A stretch of DNA of 64,000 nucleotides from Escallonia rubra (Eukaryota > Streptophyta > Magnoliopsida > Escalloniales > Escalloniaceae). The notes beneath the pieces were generated by a model, which searched no databases, was not told the origin of the DNA, and saw only the letters and a program-made list of their open reading frames with translations. The stretch covers positions 62,001 to 126,000 of the forward strand of contig JAVXUO010002176.1 in assembly GCA_033065855.1 (NCBI GenBank), read 5' to 3'. This document shows positions 1 through 10,191 of this stretch, in pieces (within the stretch, counting starts at the first letter, position 1; each line of letters starts with the position of its first letter). Both the position numbers and the translations under genes were made by a program.

Positions 1-380
1 GAAGGCCAAGGCCAACCCATAGGGGGAGGCCAAGGCCAACCCATAGGGGGAGGCCAAGGCCAACCCCAAGGGAAGGCCGAGGCCGACCCCAAGGGGAAGG
101 CCAAGGCCGAGGCCGACCCCAAGGGGGAGGCCAAGACCAACCTTCTTGGGCAAATGCGATGGCGCATCGACGGACGACGTGCGAAGTGCGACGGTCGAAG
201 CGTGATGCGGCGTCGCACGATGATGAGTTTCTTGGTGACGAAAGTGAGAAGTGCACGTGACTTGAGCGTGCATGCTTTGACCGGTTGTGAGCGTTGAAAA
301 TGTATGTTGCTTGTGCGTACGTGTCATGCAGAATGGGACCACAGTGGGCCTTTGGGTACGACCAGAATAGGTTGGGGACA
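1..380 (-). mobile_element. 3' LTR (partial) of a non-coding LTR retrotransposon
   Basis: This block repeats the right-hand end of the LTR at 2988-5581 in direct orientation, including the run of GGCCAAGGCCAACCC-type short repeats and the terminal sequence ending GGTTGGGGACA. Read on the minus strand it begins TGTCCCCAACC, a TG start. It is directly preceded on that strand by a purine-rich tract (392-381). I read it as the U3 start of the 3' LTR of a minus-strand element whose left end lies outside the window. Small indels separate the copies, for example about 12 bases present near 5430 and absent here. Confidence 0.75.
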
Positions 381-392
381 TAAGCCCCCTGC
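381..392 (-). other. Polypurine tract of the LARD-type element
   Basis: On the minus strand the 12 bases GCAGGGGGCTTA abut the TG of the 3' LTR. A polypurine tract primes plus-strand DNA synthesis, and AGGGGGCTTA-like tracts are usual in Ty3/gypsy elements. Its position immediately upstream of the LTR supports the minus orientation. Confidence 0.65.
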
Positions 393-2440
393 GTGTGGTG
401 TGCGCGGAGGGGCAACCCGAGCGGGCACCGCACGCATAAACACTTAGCAAGATTTTGATGTTGTTTGGCCGGCGAGTTGTTCACGTCGTCAATGCATGAT
501 GATGATGAAGAGTAGGTGGCTCGAGCCACCTCGTGCACCACCTACGAAAGCTTGGAATGCTTGGTGGTTGAGACAAAGGCACGATGATAGGGCGCAGGGG
601 CGCGAGCATGTAAACGGCGCCCGGGCGACGGACGACGAGTGTCGCGGAGATGTCACCCGGGCGATGGGCGACAGGCGACACGGAGACGGCGCACGGGCGT
701 TGGCGACGAGGGTCGCGGAGACGGCGCATGGGCGCTGGCGACAAGGGTCGCAGAGACCGTGCCCGGACGACGGATGACGAGTGTCGAATAATGAGTTGGA
801 GTAGGTGGTTTGAGCTACCTCGCGCACCACCTACCAAGGATGTTGATGTCGAGGGACATTTGTCATGAAGGGCACGACAAGGGCGCGGTTGGACGTCGCG
901 ATGCGGGGGCAGTCCACGACTGGCGCATGTGCGCGGGCAATGCACGTCGGTCTATGTTGCAAAAAAAAAAAATTTGAAGTTGTCGGCCTTGGATGTTGGC
1001 CATGATGTGAAGGTCGAAGGTGGCGAGGTGGACTTGGGTGTTGTGACTGAAGTGAAGAAGTTGTGGAGAGGGGGTGGTTGTGGTCGTGCTTTGGGCCGAA
1101 GTAGATGGCTTTGGTTGTGAAAAGAACGAAGAGATGAAAAGGTGGAAGCCGAAGGTGGTAGCCGAAGAGGTCGAAGGTCGACCTTGGTCAAGGTGGCGTG
1201 GGCATGGTGTAGGCCGAAGGTGGTGAAGGGAAAGAAGGGATGAAGATGTTCTTGAGGGTGATGGCCATGGCTTTGGGAAAGCCAAAAAAGGGTGGCCTTG
1301 ATGGTGGCCGAGGGGTGGAGGGTCGGCCTCGGGGTCGGCAAGGAAAGAAGGGGGGCGAGGCCGAGGGTGTGGTAGTGAGGTTGGCCACGGGTGAAGAAAA
1401 AGAGATGAAGGTTGAAAAATGGGTGAAGGTGGTGGCCTTGGTTTGGGGGAGGCCGAAATGGTGTAGGGATGGGGAGGAGGATGAAGGCTGAAGGTTGAAG
1501 GGGGGGGGGGGTCGGCCTAGGGGAGGGGGTGGGGGAGGCCGAGGCCGAAGGATGGGAGAGGGAAGATGGAGGGGAAAAGGGAAGGGGGAAGAAGGGGCGG
1601 CGGGGTGGTGAGAAGAAGAAAGAAGAAGAAGATTAGGGTCGGGGTCGGCCTAGGGAAGGGCGTGGGGAGGCCGAGGCTGAGGGGGGAGAGGGAGGATGGG
1701 CGGGGGAGGAGGGAAGAGAAGGGGAAAGAAGGGGGAGGCGGCGGCGGCGGGGTGCCGCGGGTGGCGGAGGGAAGGAGGGCGGGGGAGAGAGGAGAGAAGA
1801 GAGGGAGGTGCGGCCGGGGGGTCATCGGCGGCGGAGGAGATGGGCCGTGGAGGCCGAGGCCGAAGGAGAAGGCGGCGGCGCATGGAGGCTGGGCGGCGCG
1901 AAGAAGGAGAAGAGAAAGAGATAGAGAAAATTAGGTTTTGGGAGGGACGCGGGTTGGGTCGGTTCGGGTGGTTCGGGTGGTTCGGTCACGGCAGAGAGAA
2001 GGAATGGGCATGCGGTCGGGTGGCGGGTCGGGCGCGCGGGTCAGCTGGTTCGCGGGTAGGGTTTGGTCAGATTTTTTTGAAATTTGAAATTCAAATAAAA
2101 TAAAATAATAATAATAATAATATAAAAAAAAAAAATTTGGACAGCCCTTAAGAGGGAGCCCCCAATGACATTTTCATAATGTGCAAGATGAGAGTGAGAG
2201 AAATGGGATGGGAGAAAAATGAAACTTTTTCATAAGAAAGAGAAGTTGTGTATGAAGTGGGGAAGGGGTGTTGGATGGTGAGGGAGGAGAGGAAAGTGTA
2301 AGAGGGAGAGTGATGAGAGCATGAATGTGGGGAGCATGTGGGAAGATGAAAAACTTGAAAAAAAATTTAAGTGTTGAATTTTTTTTTTTAGTTCGGACAA
2401 GAATGCTTAGGGGAGGCCGTTGAGGGTGGTGACCCGGCTG

Positions 2441-2640
2441 CGAAAAAAATGAAATTTTTTTTTCTAAGTGTTGTGCTGAGACAAGGATGCCGAGGAAGAC
2501 CACTGAGGATGCTCATCGATGACCGGTTGCGAAAAAAATGAAATTTTTTTCTAAGTGTTGTGCTGAGACAAGGATGCCGAGGAAGACCACTGAGGATGAT
2601 CATCGATGACCGGTTGCGAAAAAAATGAAAATTTTTCTAA
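2441..2640. repeat. Tandem repeat, about 87-bp unit, 2.5-3 copies
   Basis: A unit containing GCGAAAAAAATGAAA, then TTTCTAAGTGTTGTGCTGAG, ACAAGGATGCCGAGGAAGAC and CATCGATGACCGGTTGCG recurs with starts near 2441, 2529 and 2615, nearly identical between copies. It lies in the leader region of the LARD-type element, about 330 bp downstream of the PBS on the minus strand. Confidence 0.8.
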
Positions 2641-2967
2641 GTGTCAAGAAAAGTGAATGCAGGATGATAATGCGACCGTAGCAGCGCGGCTCGAGCCACC
2701 CCGCGCACCACGTACCAAGTCATTGCAATGTGAGGCCAAAGGGATTGGGAAGGGGTGAAGCCCCCAAGGGAGTGGGTGATGGCATGAAGGGTGATATCAA
2801 TAGACTTGTGCAAGATCAATGTAGCTTGAAAATTTTCTAAGTTTGGAAAATGGCGGCCTCTTGGATGGCTGGTTTGAGGTTGTGACTGGTAGTCCTGGTA
2901 GCCCTTCGTTGCTAAGGCATGGTTGCTGAGTGTGGAAGATAGGCAGACTGCAATACGATGCTCACCT

Positions 2968-2984
2968 CCCCAGCGGAGTCGCCA
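2968..2984 (-). other. Primer binding site (tRNA-primed), minus strand
   Basis: The minus strand reads TGGCGACTCCGCTGGGG three bases after the LTR end GGCATCA. This is the characteristic primer binding site of Tat/Ogre-lineage Ty3/gypsy elements (from memory, complementary to the 3' end of a tRNA-Arg). It fixes the orientation of the element and the inner boundary of its 5' LTR. Confidence 0.75.
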
Positions 2985-3312
2985 AAATGATGCCAAGGAA
3001 AGTGGGTTCGTACTTACGTGGAGGTGCCACAAAGGCTGCAGTCCGAGTCAACTTCCAAGTATGTTGATGTGAGACACAGCAAGGGTGGAACAAGGGCAGA
3101 GACCAAGGGCTTCCCAGACAGAGCTTGAGGGTGGCAGTGCTGCGAGGGTGATAGCGCAGGATGAATATACGACGACAGTCACAGTCCGATGCTTAGGTCC
3201 AAAGTCAGGGTCCTGTATATTTCTCTCTCTAGGATTCTAGAGTGAGAAAGTGAAAATGTGAGAGTGAAGAAGAAGTCCAACTGTTATGTTATGTCCAAAT
3301 GAATTCTCAAGA

Positions 3313-3327
3313 CCTCTATTTATAGAG
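3313..3327 (-). promoter_or_regulatory. TATA box of the LTR promoter
   Basis: The minus strand reads CTCTATAAATAGAGG, a near-consensus plant TATA box within the LTR, with U3 upstream and about 325 bp to the LTR end downstream. The homologous LTR fragment keeps CTATAAATAG at 22065-22056, supporting function in the ancestral element. Confidence 0.55.
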
Positions 3328-3719
3328 ATTGAGATGATGATGTCATTAACCGACACGTGGCGCTCCCCGGGAGTGACACGTCACCGGGGGGTCCACAGAT
3401 GCCGGTGGTCCACGGACTGTCGGATCGCATATTCACCCGGCCTGCTCCTCACAGCGTCGCTCCGTCTGTCAGGAAAGACTGGCTCCCACCGCGTCGGTGT
3501 GGCCTGAGAACCCCCTTGATCTAGCCTCCAATCCAAGCCCTTGCGGAGTCCCACAGGCCTGGCAACGGTGGGGAAGACCCGACGCCCAACTGCCATGTGA
3601 ACTAGGCGCGATGCCCTCCGAAGACCTGCTCCCGTCTCGGAGTGACCCGGGGGTCATAGTCCCTAGGGGAGACGATGCAAGCCCCCAGTGCCGGAGCACG
3701 TAGGCCAGTCACGCAGGCA

Positions 3720-4600
3720 CCCATGACGGAGATAGTGTCCCGGAGGAGTCGCCTATTCCGCAGGCCGAGGTAGCATCCCAGAGGAGCCGTCTACCTGGCC
3801 GGCCAAGGTAGCATCCCGGAGGATCCGTCTACCTGGCAGAAGGGGAGTCTTCGTGCCGGAGCACTTAGAGCTCCCTGGCAAAGATAGTGTCCCGGAGGAG
3901 TCGCCTATCCCTGCGGGTGAGTCCTTATGCCGGAGCACTTGGAGCGAGTCAAGGTAGCATCCCGGAGGAGCCGTCTACCCGATTGGCCGAGGTAGCATCC
4001 CGGAGGAGCCGTCTACCTGGCGGAAGGGGAGTTGAAGAGCTCCCTGACAGAGATAGTGTCCCGGAGGAGTCGCCTATCCCCGCGGGTGAGTCCTTATGCC
4101 GGAGCACTTGGAGCGAGTCAAGGTAGCATCCCGGAAGAGCCGTCTACCTGACTGGCCGAGGTAGCATCCCGGAGGAGCCGTCTACCTGGCGGAAGGGGAG
4201 TTGAAGAGCTCCCTGGCAGAGATAGTGTCCCGGAGGAGTCGCCTATCCCCACGGGTGAGTCCTTATGCCGGAGCACTCGGAGCGAGTCAAGGTAGCATCC
4301 CGGAGGAGCTGTCTACCCGACTGGCCGAGGTAGCATCCCAGAGGAGCCGTCTACCTGGGGGAAGGGGAGTTGAAGAGCTCCCTGGCAGAGATAGTGTCCC
4401 GGAGGAGTCGCCTATCCCCGCGGGTGAGTCCTTATGCCGGAGCACTCGGAGCGAGTCAAGGTAGCATCCCGGAGGAACCGTCTACCCGACTGGCCAAGGT
4501 AGCATCCCGGAGGAACCGTCTACCTGGCAGAAGGGGAGTTGAAGAGCTCCCTGGCAGAGATAGTGTCCCGGAGGAGTCCCCTATCCCCGCGGATGATGTA
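3720..4600. repeat. Higher-order minisatellite, about 169-bp period
   Basis: Landmarks such as TTGAAGAGCTCC recur at about 4031, 4201, 4370 and 4540, giving a period of 169-170 bp. Each unit is built from shorter related blocks (GGTAGCATCCCGGAGGAGCC and GATAGTGTCCCGGAGGAGTC), so this is a two-level repeat with irregular units before 3860. It sits in U3 of the LARD LTR. Diverged versions (GTAGTGTCCCAGAGGAGTTGCC and similar) occur in the LTR fragments at 18970-19080 and 22490-23180. The arginine/serine-rich frames across it are repeat artefacts. Confidence 0.85.
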
Positions 4601-5581
4601 CACTCCGGAGAGTGGGTCGAAGTATGTTCCATGACTAAGGCAAGGTGCGCAAGGTGTGATGAATGAGTGTGGTGTCCGGGGGTAGATGACATGATTGTGG
4701 CGCATGGGCGCGATGAAGTGAGTAAGGTGCCGGGGGCACGTCTGTGACAATGGCGCGGCGCATGGGCGCGACGGAGTACGTGAGGTGCCGGGGGCACGTT
4801 TGTGTCAATGATGGCGCATGGGCGGACAAAGTGCTTATGGTTCCGGGGGCACAGTAGTGTGACATAGAGCTTGGGGGCACGGCTGTATCAGCGGCGCGGC
4901 GAAGTGTTGGAGTGTGACGCTCGAAAGTTGGTGACGAGGGTCATGGAGACAACGTCCGGGCGACGGACGATGAGCGTCGTGGAATTGGCGCGCGGGCGCG
5001 GGCGATGTCCGGACGACGGGCGACGGGGGTCGCGGAGATGACGTCCGGGCGACGGGGTCGCGGAGTTGTGTCCGTGCGACGGGGGTCGCAGAGGATGCAA
5101 GGCCTCTTGAAGAGAAGTGAAGGTGCTAAGGATGGAGGCCAAAGGCCAACCCTTGGGGGAAGGCCAAGGCCAACCCATAGGGGGAGGCCAAGGCCAACCC
5201 CAAGGGAAGGCCGAGGCCGACCCCAAGGGGGAGGCCGGGGCCGAACCCAAGGGGAAGGCCAAGGCCGAGGCCGACCCCAAGGGGGAGGCCAAGGCCGAGG
5301 CCGACCCCAAGGGGGAGGCCAATGCCAACCTCCTTGGGCAAATGCCATGGCGCATCGACGGACGACGTGCGAAGTGTGACGGTCGAAGCGTGATGCGGCG
5401 TCGGACGATGATGAGTTTCTTGGTGACGAAGTCATGTGACGAAAGTGAGAAGTGCACGTGACTTGAGCGTGCATGCTTTGACCGGTTGTGAGCGTTGAAA
5501 ATGTATGTTGGTTGTGCGGACGTGTCATGCAGAATGGGACCACAGTGGGCCTTTGGGTACGACCAGAATAGGTTGGGAACA

Positions 5582-5931
5582 GTTACTTATATACTTTTCG
5601 CTATAAGTCGTTATAATAAAAGTACCAATACTAAGCAAGAGTTCGTCGCTAAAAAGATGCAAATATTCTTACTTGTAAAATTTGCCGTTAAAAGAATTTA
5701 GTAAAATTTGTTAAAAATTATTAAAAATTCAAACCTAAAATCGGGATATCACAATATAGAAGTAAACTTAGGGTTTGTTTTACGCATCCTTATGTGTTAT
5801 TTTTAAAAAGGCCAAAAACCAATAGAGATGAAGTAGAGATCGAAAGGGTATGGCGGGTGCCTGAAACCTTCCCGTCATATAACTTAGTTCCCGAACCCAT
5901 TTCTTTGTTTTCGATAGATTAATAGTCTTTT

Positions 5932-5973
<42 letters not shown>

Positions 5974-6067
5974 ATTTTCAGGTTCTTATTATTTTCCTGT
6001 ATGTGAATAAATAAGATGGCAACTCCCTAAAATCCTTCAGGGGATATTTCTGAGTCGGTCCGCTACA
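5582..6067 (+). mobile_element. LTR (3' part) of a Tat-type Ty3/gypsy element
   Basis: AT-rich sequence ending GGTCCGCTACA directly precedes a primer binding site at 6068, so it is the U5 side of a plus-strand 5' LTR. It includes a (TA)n microsatellite at about 5935-5970. The stretch near 5850-5900 resembles a solitary fragment at 51215-51270. The LTR start is not visible; the LARD at 1-5581 may have inserted into it. Confidence 0.55.
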
Positions 6068-6087
6068 GTGACGGCTCTACTGGGGAC
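6068..6087 (+). other. Primer binding site of the Tat-type element
   Basis: GTGACGGCTCTACTGGGGAC closely matches the Tat/Athila-type PBS (TGGCGACTCTACTGGGGA-like). It sits immediately after an LTR end in CA and upstream of the gag remnant at 7140-8900. Confidence 0.7.
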
Positions 6088-6613
6088 AAAAAACTAAGAG
6101 GACTAGACCTGAAAAAAAATTCATTGCTTTTTCACCTTTTTTTGTATTTTCTTTGTGTTGTTTAACATGTACAATGTGACACGACTATGGTAATTGTGCT
6201 TTTATTTCTATACCTTACACAAGCTCACGTTTATCCCTAACCCACTCACTCGAGGGTTACAGTTGAAACACTTGAATTCCTAGTTATGAGGCAAATTCAA
6301 CTATACCCTCAACTCCAAGGCCTCATACTAAAGAGACCTCCTGGTTTCTTGGTATATTAAATGACTTATACACGTACTGGTGATCTCCTATTATTAAATA
6401 CCTAAGTTATGGGCGGGTGGTATATGGCACGAGTCAAGCCGAATGAGTGACCTTGCACCGACATTGGGAAGAAAACCACACTTTCGGACCATTTAGTTTC
6501 TACCTTTTTTGCGAGAATACCTATTTTGGCTTATGGCGTATTGGGAAGGGAACCAACCAATTTTCTATAAGCTAATGGGGTAATCTCGCAAAGGCGGGGA
6601 GACTCTGACTAAC

Positions 6614-7035
6614 CGGCCGGTTTTCCACAATCCTGACGGACGGTTAGTCAGTAAGTGTAGTACTTGAAATTTTGAAACTGGCTGCCTTATACCTCAAACC
6701 CTAGACCCACTAACCAACCGACCAATTTACTCACTAGGGGACGAGACGGTTAGTCAGAACTATACATGTTCCAGAATCTTTATCCAAATCATACCATAGG
6801 CCTACTGACCAACCGACAGTTCGCCTCCAGATACCAGGCGGTTAGTCAGAACTCTGCATGTCCCAAAAGTTTTCCAAATCAAACCCTAGACCCACTGACC
6901 AATCGTCGGTTTATCTCTAGAGTGACCGAACGGTTAGTCAGAAATCCTCATTACCCAGAAATTTTAGATCAAAACCCTAAACCCACTGACCAACCAGTCG
7001 GTTTACTCGCCAGGTGACCAGACGGTTAGTTAGCC
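6614..7035. repeat. Tandem repeat, about 91-bp unit, in the retroelement leader
   Basis: CGGTTAGTCAG recurs at about 6644, 6748, 6839, 6932 and 7022 (last copy CGGTTAGTTAG). Each unit also carries its approximate complement (CTGACCAACCG or CTGACTAACCG) 30-40 bp earlier, so every unit could fold into a stem-loop. It lies between PBS and gag. Confidence 0.75.
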
Positions 7036-7139
7036 TCATCCCCTAAATTTTTTAAAATCCAAAAATAAACCCCATTGACTGTTTAGTCAGAAGCCCTGCC
7101 ATCCCCCATAAGGTATAAACCCACCCGTTCAATCTATGT

Positions 7140-10130
7140 TGTCTGTGTGACTAAATTTTTGAAACATTCTCTATAGAGTTAAGCTAAATGAGGTTCGTAT
7201 CGGGACCAAAGAGTACCTGCAACTGGCAGATTCATTTCGTATCGTCAGTGAGTTACAAAAGGATTTGAAGACCAGTATTGAGGCCCTGGTTAACCAACAT
7301 ACACGGACATCAGAGGAAATGGAAAACCTTAAGAGAAGGGGTAAGAAGGAACATGAGGATGAATGTAAGCTTGAAAAAGAAGATGACGAAAAGAAGGCCT
7401 AGTACGATTGGTAGTATGGATCCGAAGATTAGGATGGGAAACCCGCTGTCCCAGAATGGAAGGATAAGCTGGCTGCGCTTGAATACCAGATTGCCTGAAT
7501 GAGAAGGGTGGATGACCCACTAGATCTCAGTGCACTTGCTATGAACCCAGAAGACCGATTGTTATCTAAGTTCAAGATTCCAGAGATGGACAAGTTTGAC
7601 GAAATTACGGACTCCAAAATCCACATCAAGATGTATATGCGTGAGTTGGCACCTTACGGAGTCAACCAGAATCAGTTAATCCAACTTTTCAATCGTACCC
7701 TAACTAATGACGCTTCTCGATTATTCCTTACCCTAGAAGAAGACCGAGTCCGAACTTGGGAGGACGTTTTAAGGGAGTTTGTAAATCAGTATCAGTACAA
7801 CACTAATTTAGACATCATTCGTAGAGACCTAGAGACCCCCATGCAGAAGTAAAGCGAATCAATATCTGCTTTTATCATGAGATAGAAGATAATGCTGCTC
7901 AAATGGGAATCGCCTTGCAGAGGAAGAACATGTGAACATAATGAAAAACAATTTGCTCCCAGTGGACCATGAATATGTACTTTGGCCACTACCACATATC
8001 GTTCAAGTCACTAATGGGATCCATAGTCCAGATCAGGGACAACATCAACAAAGTGACCATTTCTTGTGAGATAAAGCTAATGAGTATATCGAGCAGGCCC
8101 CAGAAATTCTAATGTCCAACCGAAACCAACCAGTGCCAACAATGTCAAAAATATCCTAGCACGATATGTAATATCATGGGAGGCGATCTCAGAGCCAAAA
8201 AGAAAGTTCACCCTGTTAAGTGCCCCATTACCCAAAGTATTCAAACAATTGTTAAGGAGGTTCATGATATCCAACACACCAGCAATGATACGTGAAGGGT
8301 ATGATGTTCAAGCTTTTTGTGCCTATCATCAAGGGAAGAGACACTCGTCTGAGAGATGTTTGAGTCTTCGACATGCCATCGAGGACCTTATTGACAGAGC
8401 CAAAGTCTCCCTACCCACCAGACCCAACGCCAGGAAGGAAACCTTACCAGCTCACAAGGTTAACATTATCGATGATGTTCTACAAGTGATGGATCCGGTT
8501 ACACTCATTACTCCAGCAAGCCAGTGTGATCAATCTGTTTCTGTGTTCGATTATTATTTTGTAGGAAGAATTGATGGAAGGCGAGGCCTTCACTGTGGAA
8601 GAAGATTACAATGAAGATATGGGCTTTGTGTTTAGGCCTAACATTGATGTTTCACATTTGACAAGATCAGGTCGAGTTTATCCAATCGTTCCCCAACCAG
8701 CCATATCAGACCCACTGTTCTCCCAAGACCCCTCAGACAATGAGGTAGTGAGGCAACTAGAGAGGACCAAGCTAATATCTCTATTTGGGGATTGTTACCT
8801 GCTTCTTACTCGCACTGAGAGGCCTTTATCAAGTTACTCAGCAAAGCCCAGATACGCATACAGACACAACCAAAATACCTATCCCAAGTACTAAGGGCTA
8901 TTCATTACGGGATTGTCCCTACCTTCTCCAAGTTTGATTTGCCCAAGTCAAGACCACGCCACAACGACCTGATCCATATCACAATGCATACACTTGATAA
9001 GAAAGTTCCCTTAATCCTCATAGGCAAATGTTCTTCCATTAATCTCTGTCCCCTCGTACCATCCAAGCCCTTCCCTTAGAATTTACCCTTCTAACCAAGC
9101 CATGCGAGCCTATGATAACACCCAGAAAGAGGTTCTTGGCATAAACTCCCTGCGACCGTTGGAACTGCCAATTTTGAAGTGGAATCTCAAGTGTTAGACA
9201 TACCTGTTGCATTCAATCTTATGTTGGGGAGGACCATGGATATACTCAATTGGAGCAATCCCTTCTATGTTAGACCAGAAAGTCAAGCTTATTTTGGACA
9301 AAGCCGTCTTCAAGGTAATGAGTGATTCGTAATTTCCCCATATTGGACAGGTGGAGAATTAGAAAGAAAGTGTTGTGGTTCTACATGACTCATTAGACCT
9401 GCTTCTTAGCGGGTCCAAGATCGATAGCCCATTACAGTGTTTGGAGTTCGAGAAAGTTTATCTCGGTGAAGACTTTCTCACTTTTGCGGCCCACAGTAAC
9501 ATGACAGTTCTTCCCTTGCTAAGAAGACTCTACTATTTCCCATAGTGGATTTGGGTCGAAACTTTCAAAGACTTCTCAGCTTCCCGGTTCTAAAGAACAA
9601 GAAAGATCAATTTGAAGAAAGCTATCAAGAACATGGCTCGGGCCAAGAAATCCTGAAAGGATGGATGACTCATGAACTTCAACGTCATGACTAAGGTCTC
9701 TATAATGAACGGACACTTCGATAAGGAATGAGAAAAATGACCTAAAAAATTACTACGGATTCTTCGAGCCGGTCTACAACTCAGAAACTGGAAATCTAAT
9801 CAATGAACGGGTGATCTTTTACGACTATGACTGGATTGAAATGAAGAATTGCCAAGTCTGACTGAGCTTAGCAAGGAAGAAAACTCTGATTGGATGGATT
9901 TTATGGAGACGAAGAGAATGAAAACATGCTTCAATGGTATAAACATCATGGTGCTTATCTGTGAAATGAACGACCAGATTATTGACCCGAGAAGCTTGAT
10001 CACTTCAATACAGGGCGGCAGGCAGAATCGAAAGATCGAGTAAGGGCCGTTGGCTATGGGAGAGATCACCAAGGATCGTCCTGATGCCGAGGCTATTCCC
10101 GAACTGGAAGACCTATCGATGCTCATATCT
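7140..10130 (+). pseudogene. Decayed gag-protease of a Tat-type Ty3/gypsy retrotransposon
   Basis: Three pieces in different frames are recognisable. Codons at 7499-7852 encode a retrotransposon gag (capsid) segment with KFKIPEMDKFD, then WEDVLREFVNQYQ, the usual order for Ty3/gypsy gag. Codons at 8249-8614 encode a zinc-knuckle-like segment CAYHQGKRHSSERC followed by an HAIEDLIDRAKV motif typical of Tat gag. From 8571 there is TRSGRVY and a segment resembling the gag-protease linker. Near 9150-9300 LGINSLRPLELP and a WGGPW-like segment match the protease region. Stops and frameshifts separate the pieces. RT and integrase are absent; similarity is lost near 10130, just before another LTR at 10192. 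Confidence 0.75.
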
Positions 10131-10191
10131 CATATAATATGAATTTGCGTACCTACTATGTTCTCCCTAACTTTTTAATTGATAATGTGAT

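Larger units (their letters stand above)
381..2987 (-). mobile_element. Non-coding internal region of the LARD-type element
   Basis: The 2.6 kb between the two LTRs has no reading frame that resembles gag, protease, integrase or RT. It holds G/A-rich low-complexity DNA (about 1000-1950, with repeated GGCCGAAGGTGGT-like and GGGGGAGGCCGAGG-like units), AT-rich stretches, an 87-bp tandem repeat (2441-2640) and three copies of a motif built on CTCGAGCCACC plus CACCACCTAC. Absence of coding capacity with intact LTR, PBS and PPT is the definition of a LARD (large retrotransposon derivative), which depends on proteins made by a relative. The several 60-280-codon open frames here are frame shadows of biased repeats. 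Confidence 0.65.
2988..5581 (-). mobile_element. 5' LTR (2.6 kb) of a Tat-like LARD, minus strand
   Basis: Read on the minus strand this LTR starts TGTTCCCAACC at 5581 and ends GGCATCA at 2988, i.e. TG...CA, followed by a PBS. Its U3 part contains GGCCAAGGCC-type short repeats, a long minisatellite (3860-4600) and a TATA-like box at 3327-3313. R/U5 would be the remaining ~330 bp. Related LTR pieces occur at 18140-19180 and 21690-23340 in the same orientation. The left LTR (1-380) is cut by the window edge, so the full LTR length is taken from this copy. The right flank is GTTAC (5582-5586), which should recur left of the window if it is the target duplication. Confidence 0.7.

Noticed and set aside
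3720..4600. CRISPR-like array of regularly spaced repeats
   Set aside because: Units are nested (short blocks in a 169-bp period), spacers are themselves repeated, and the array lies in the U3 of a plant LTR. It is a minisatellite.
5005..5461. Overlapping Gly/Pro/Lys-rich open frames on both strands
   Set aside because: They translate the GGCCAAGGCCAACCC short repeats in all frames; the same repeat occurs at 1-150 as LTR sequence.
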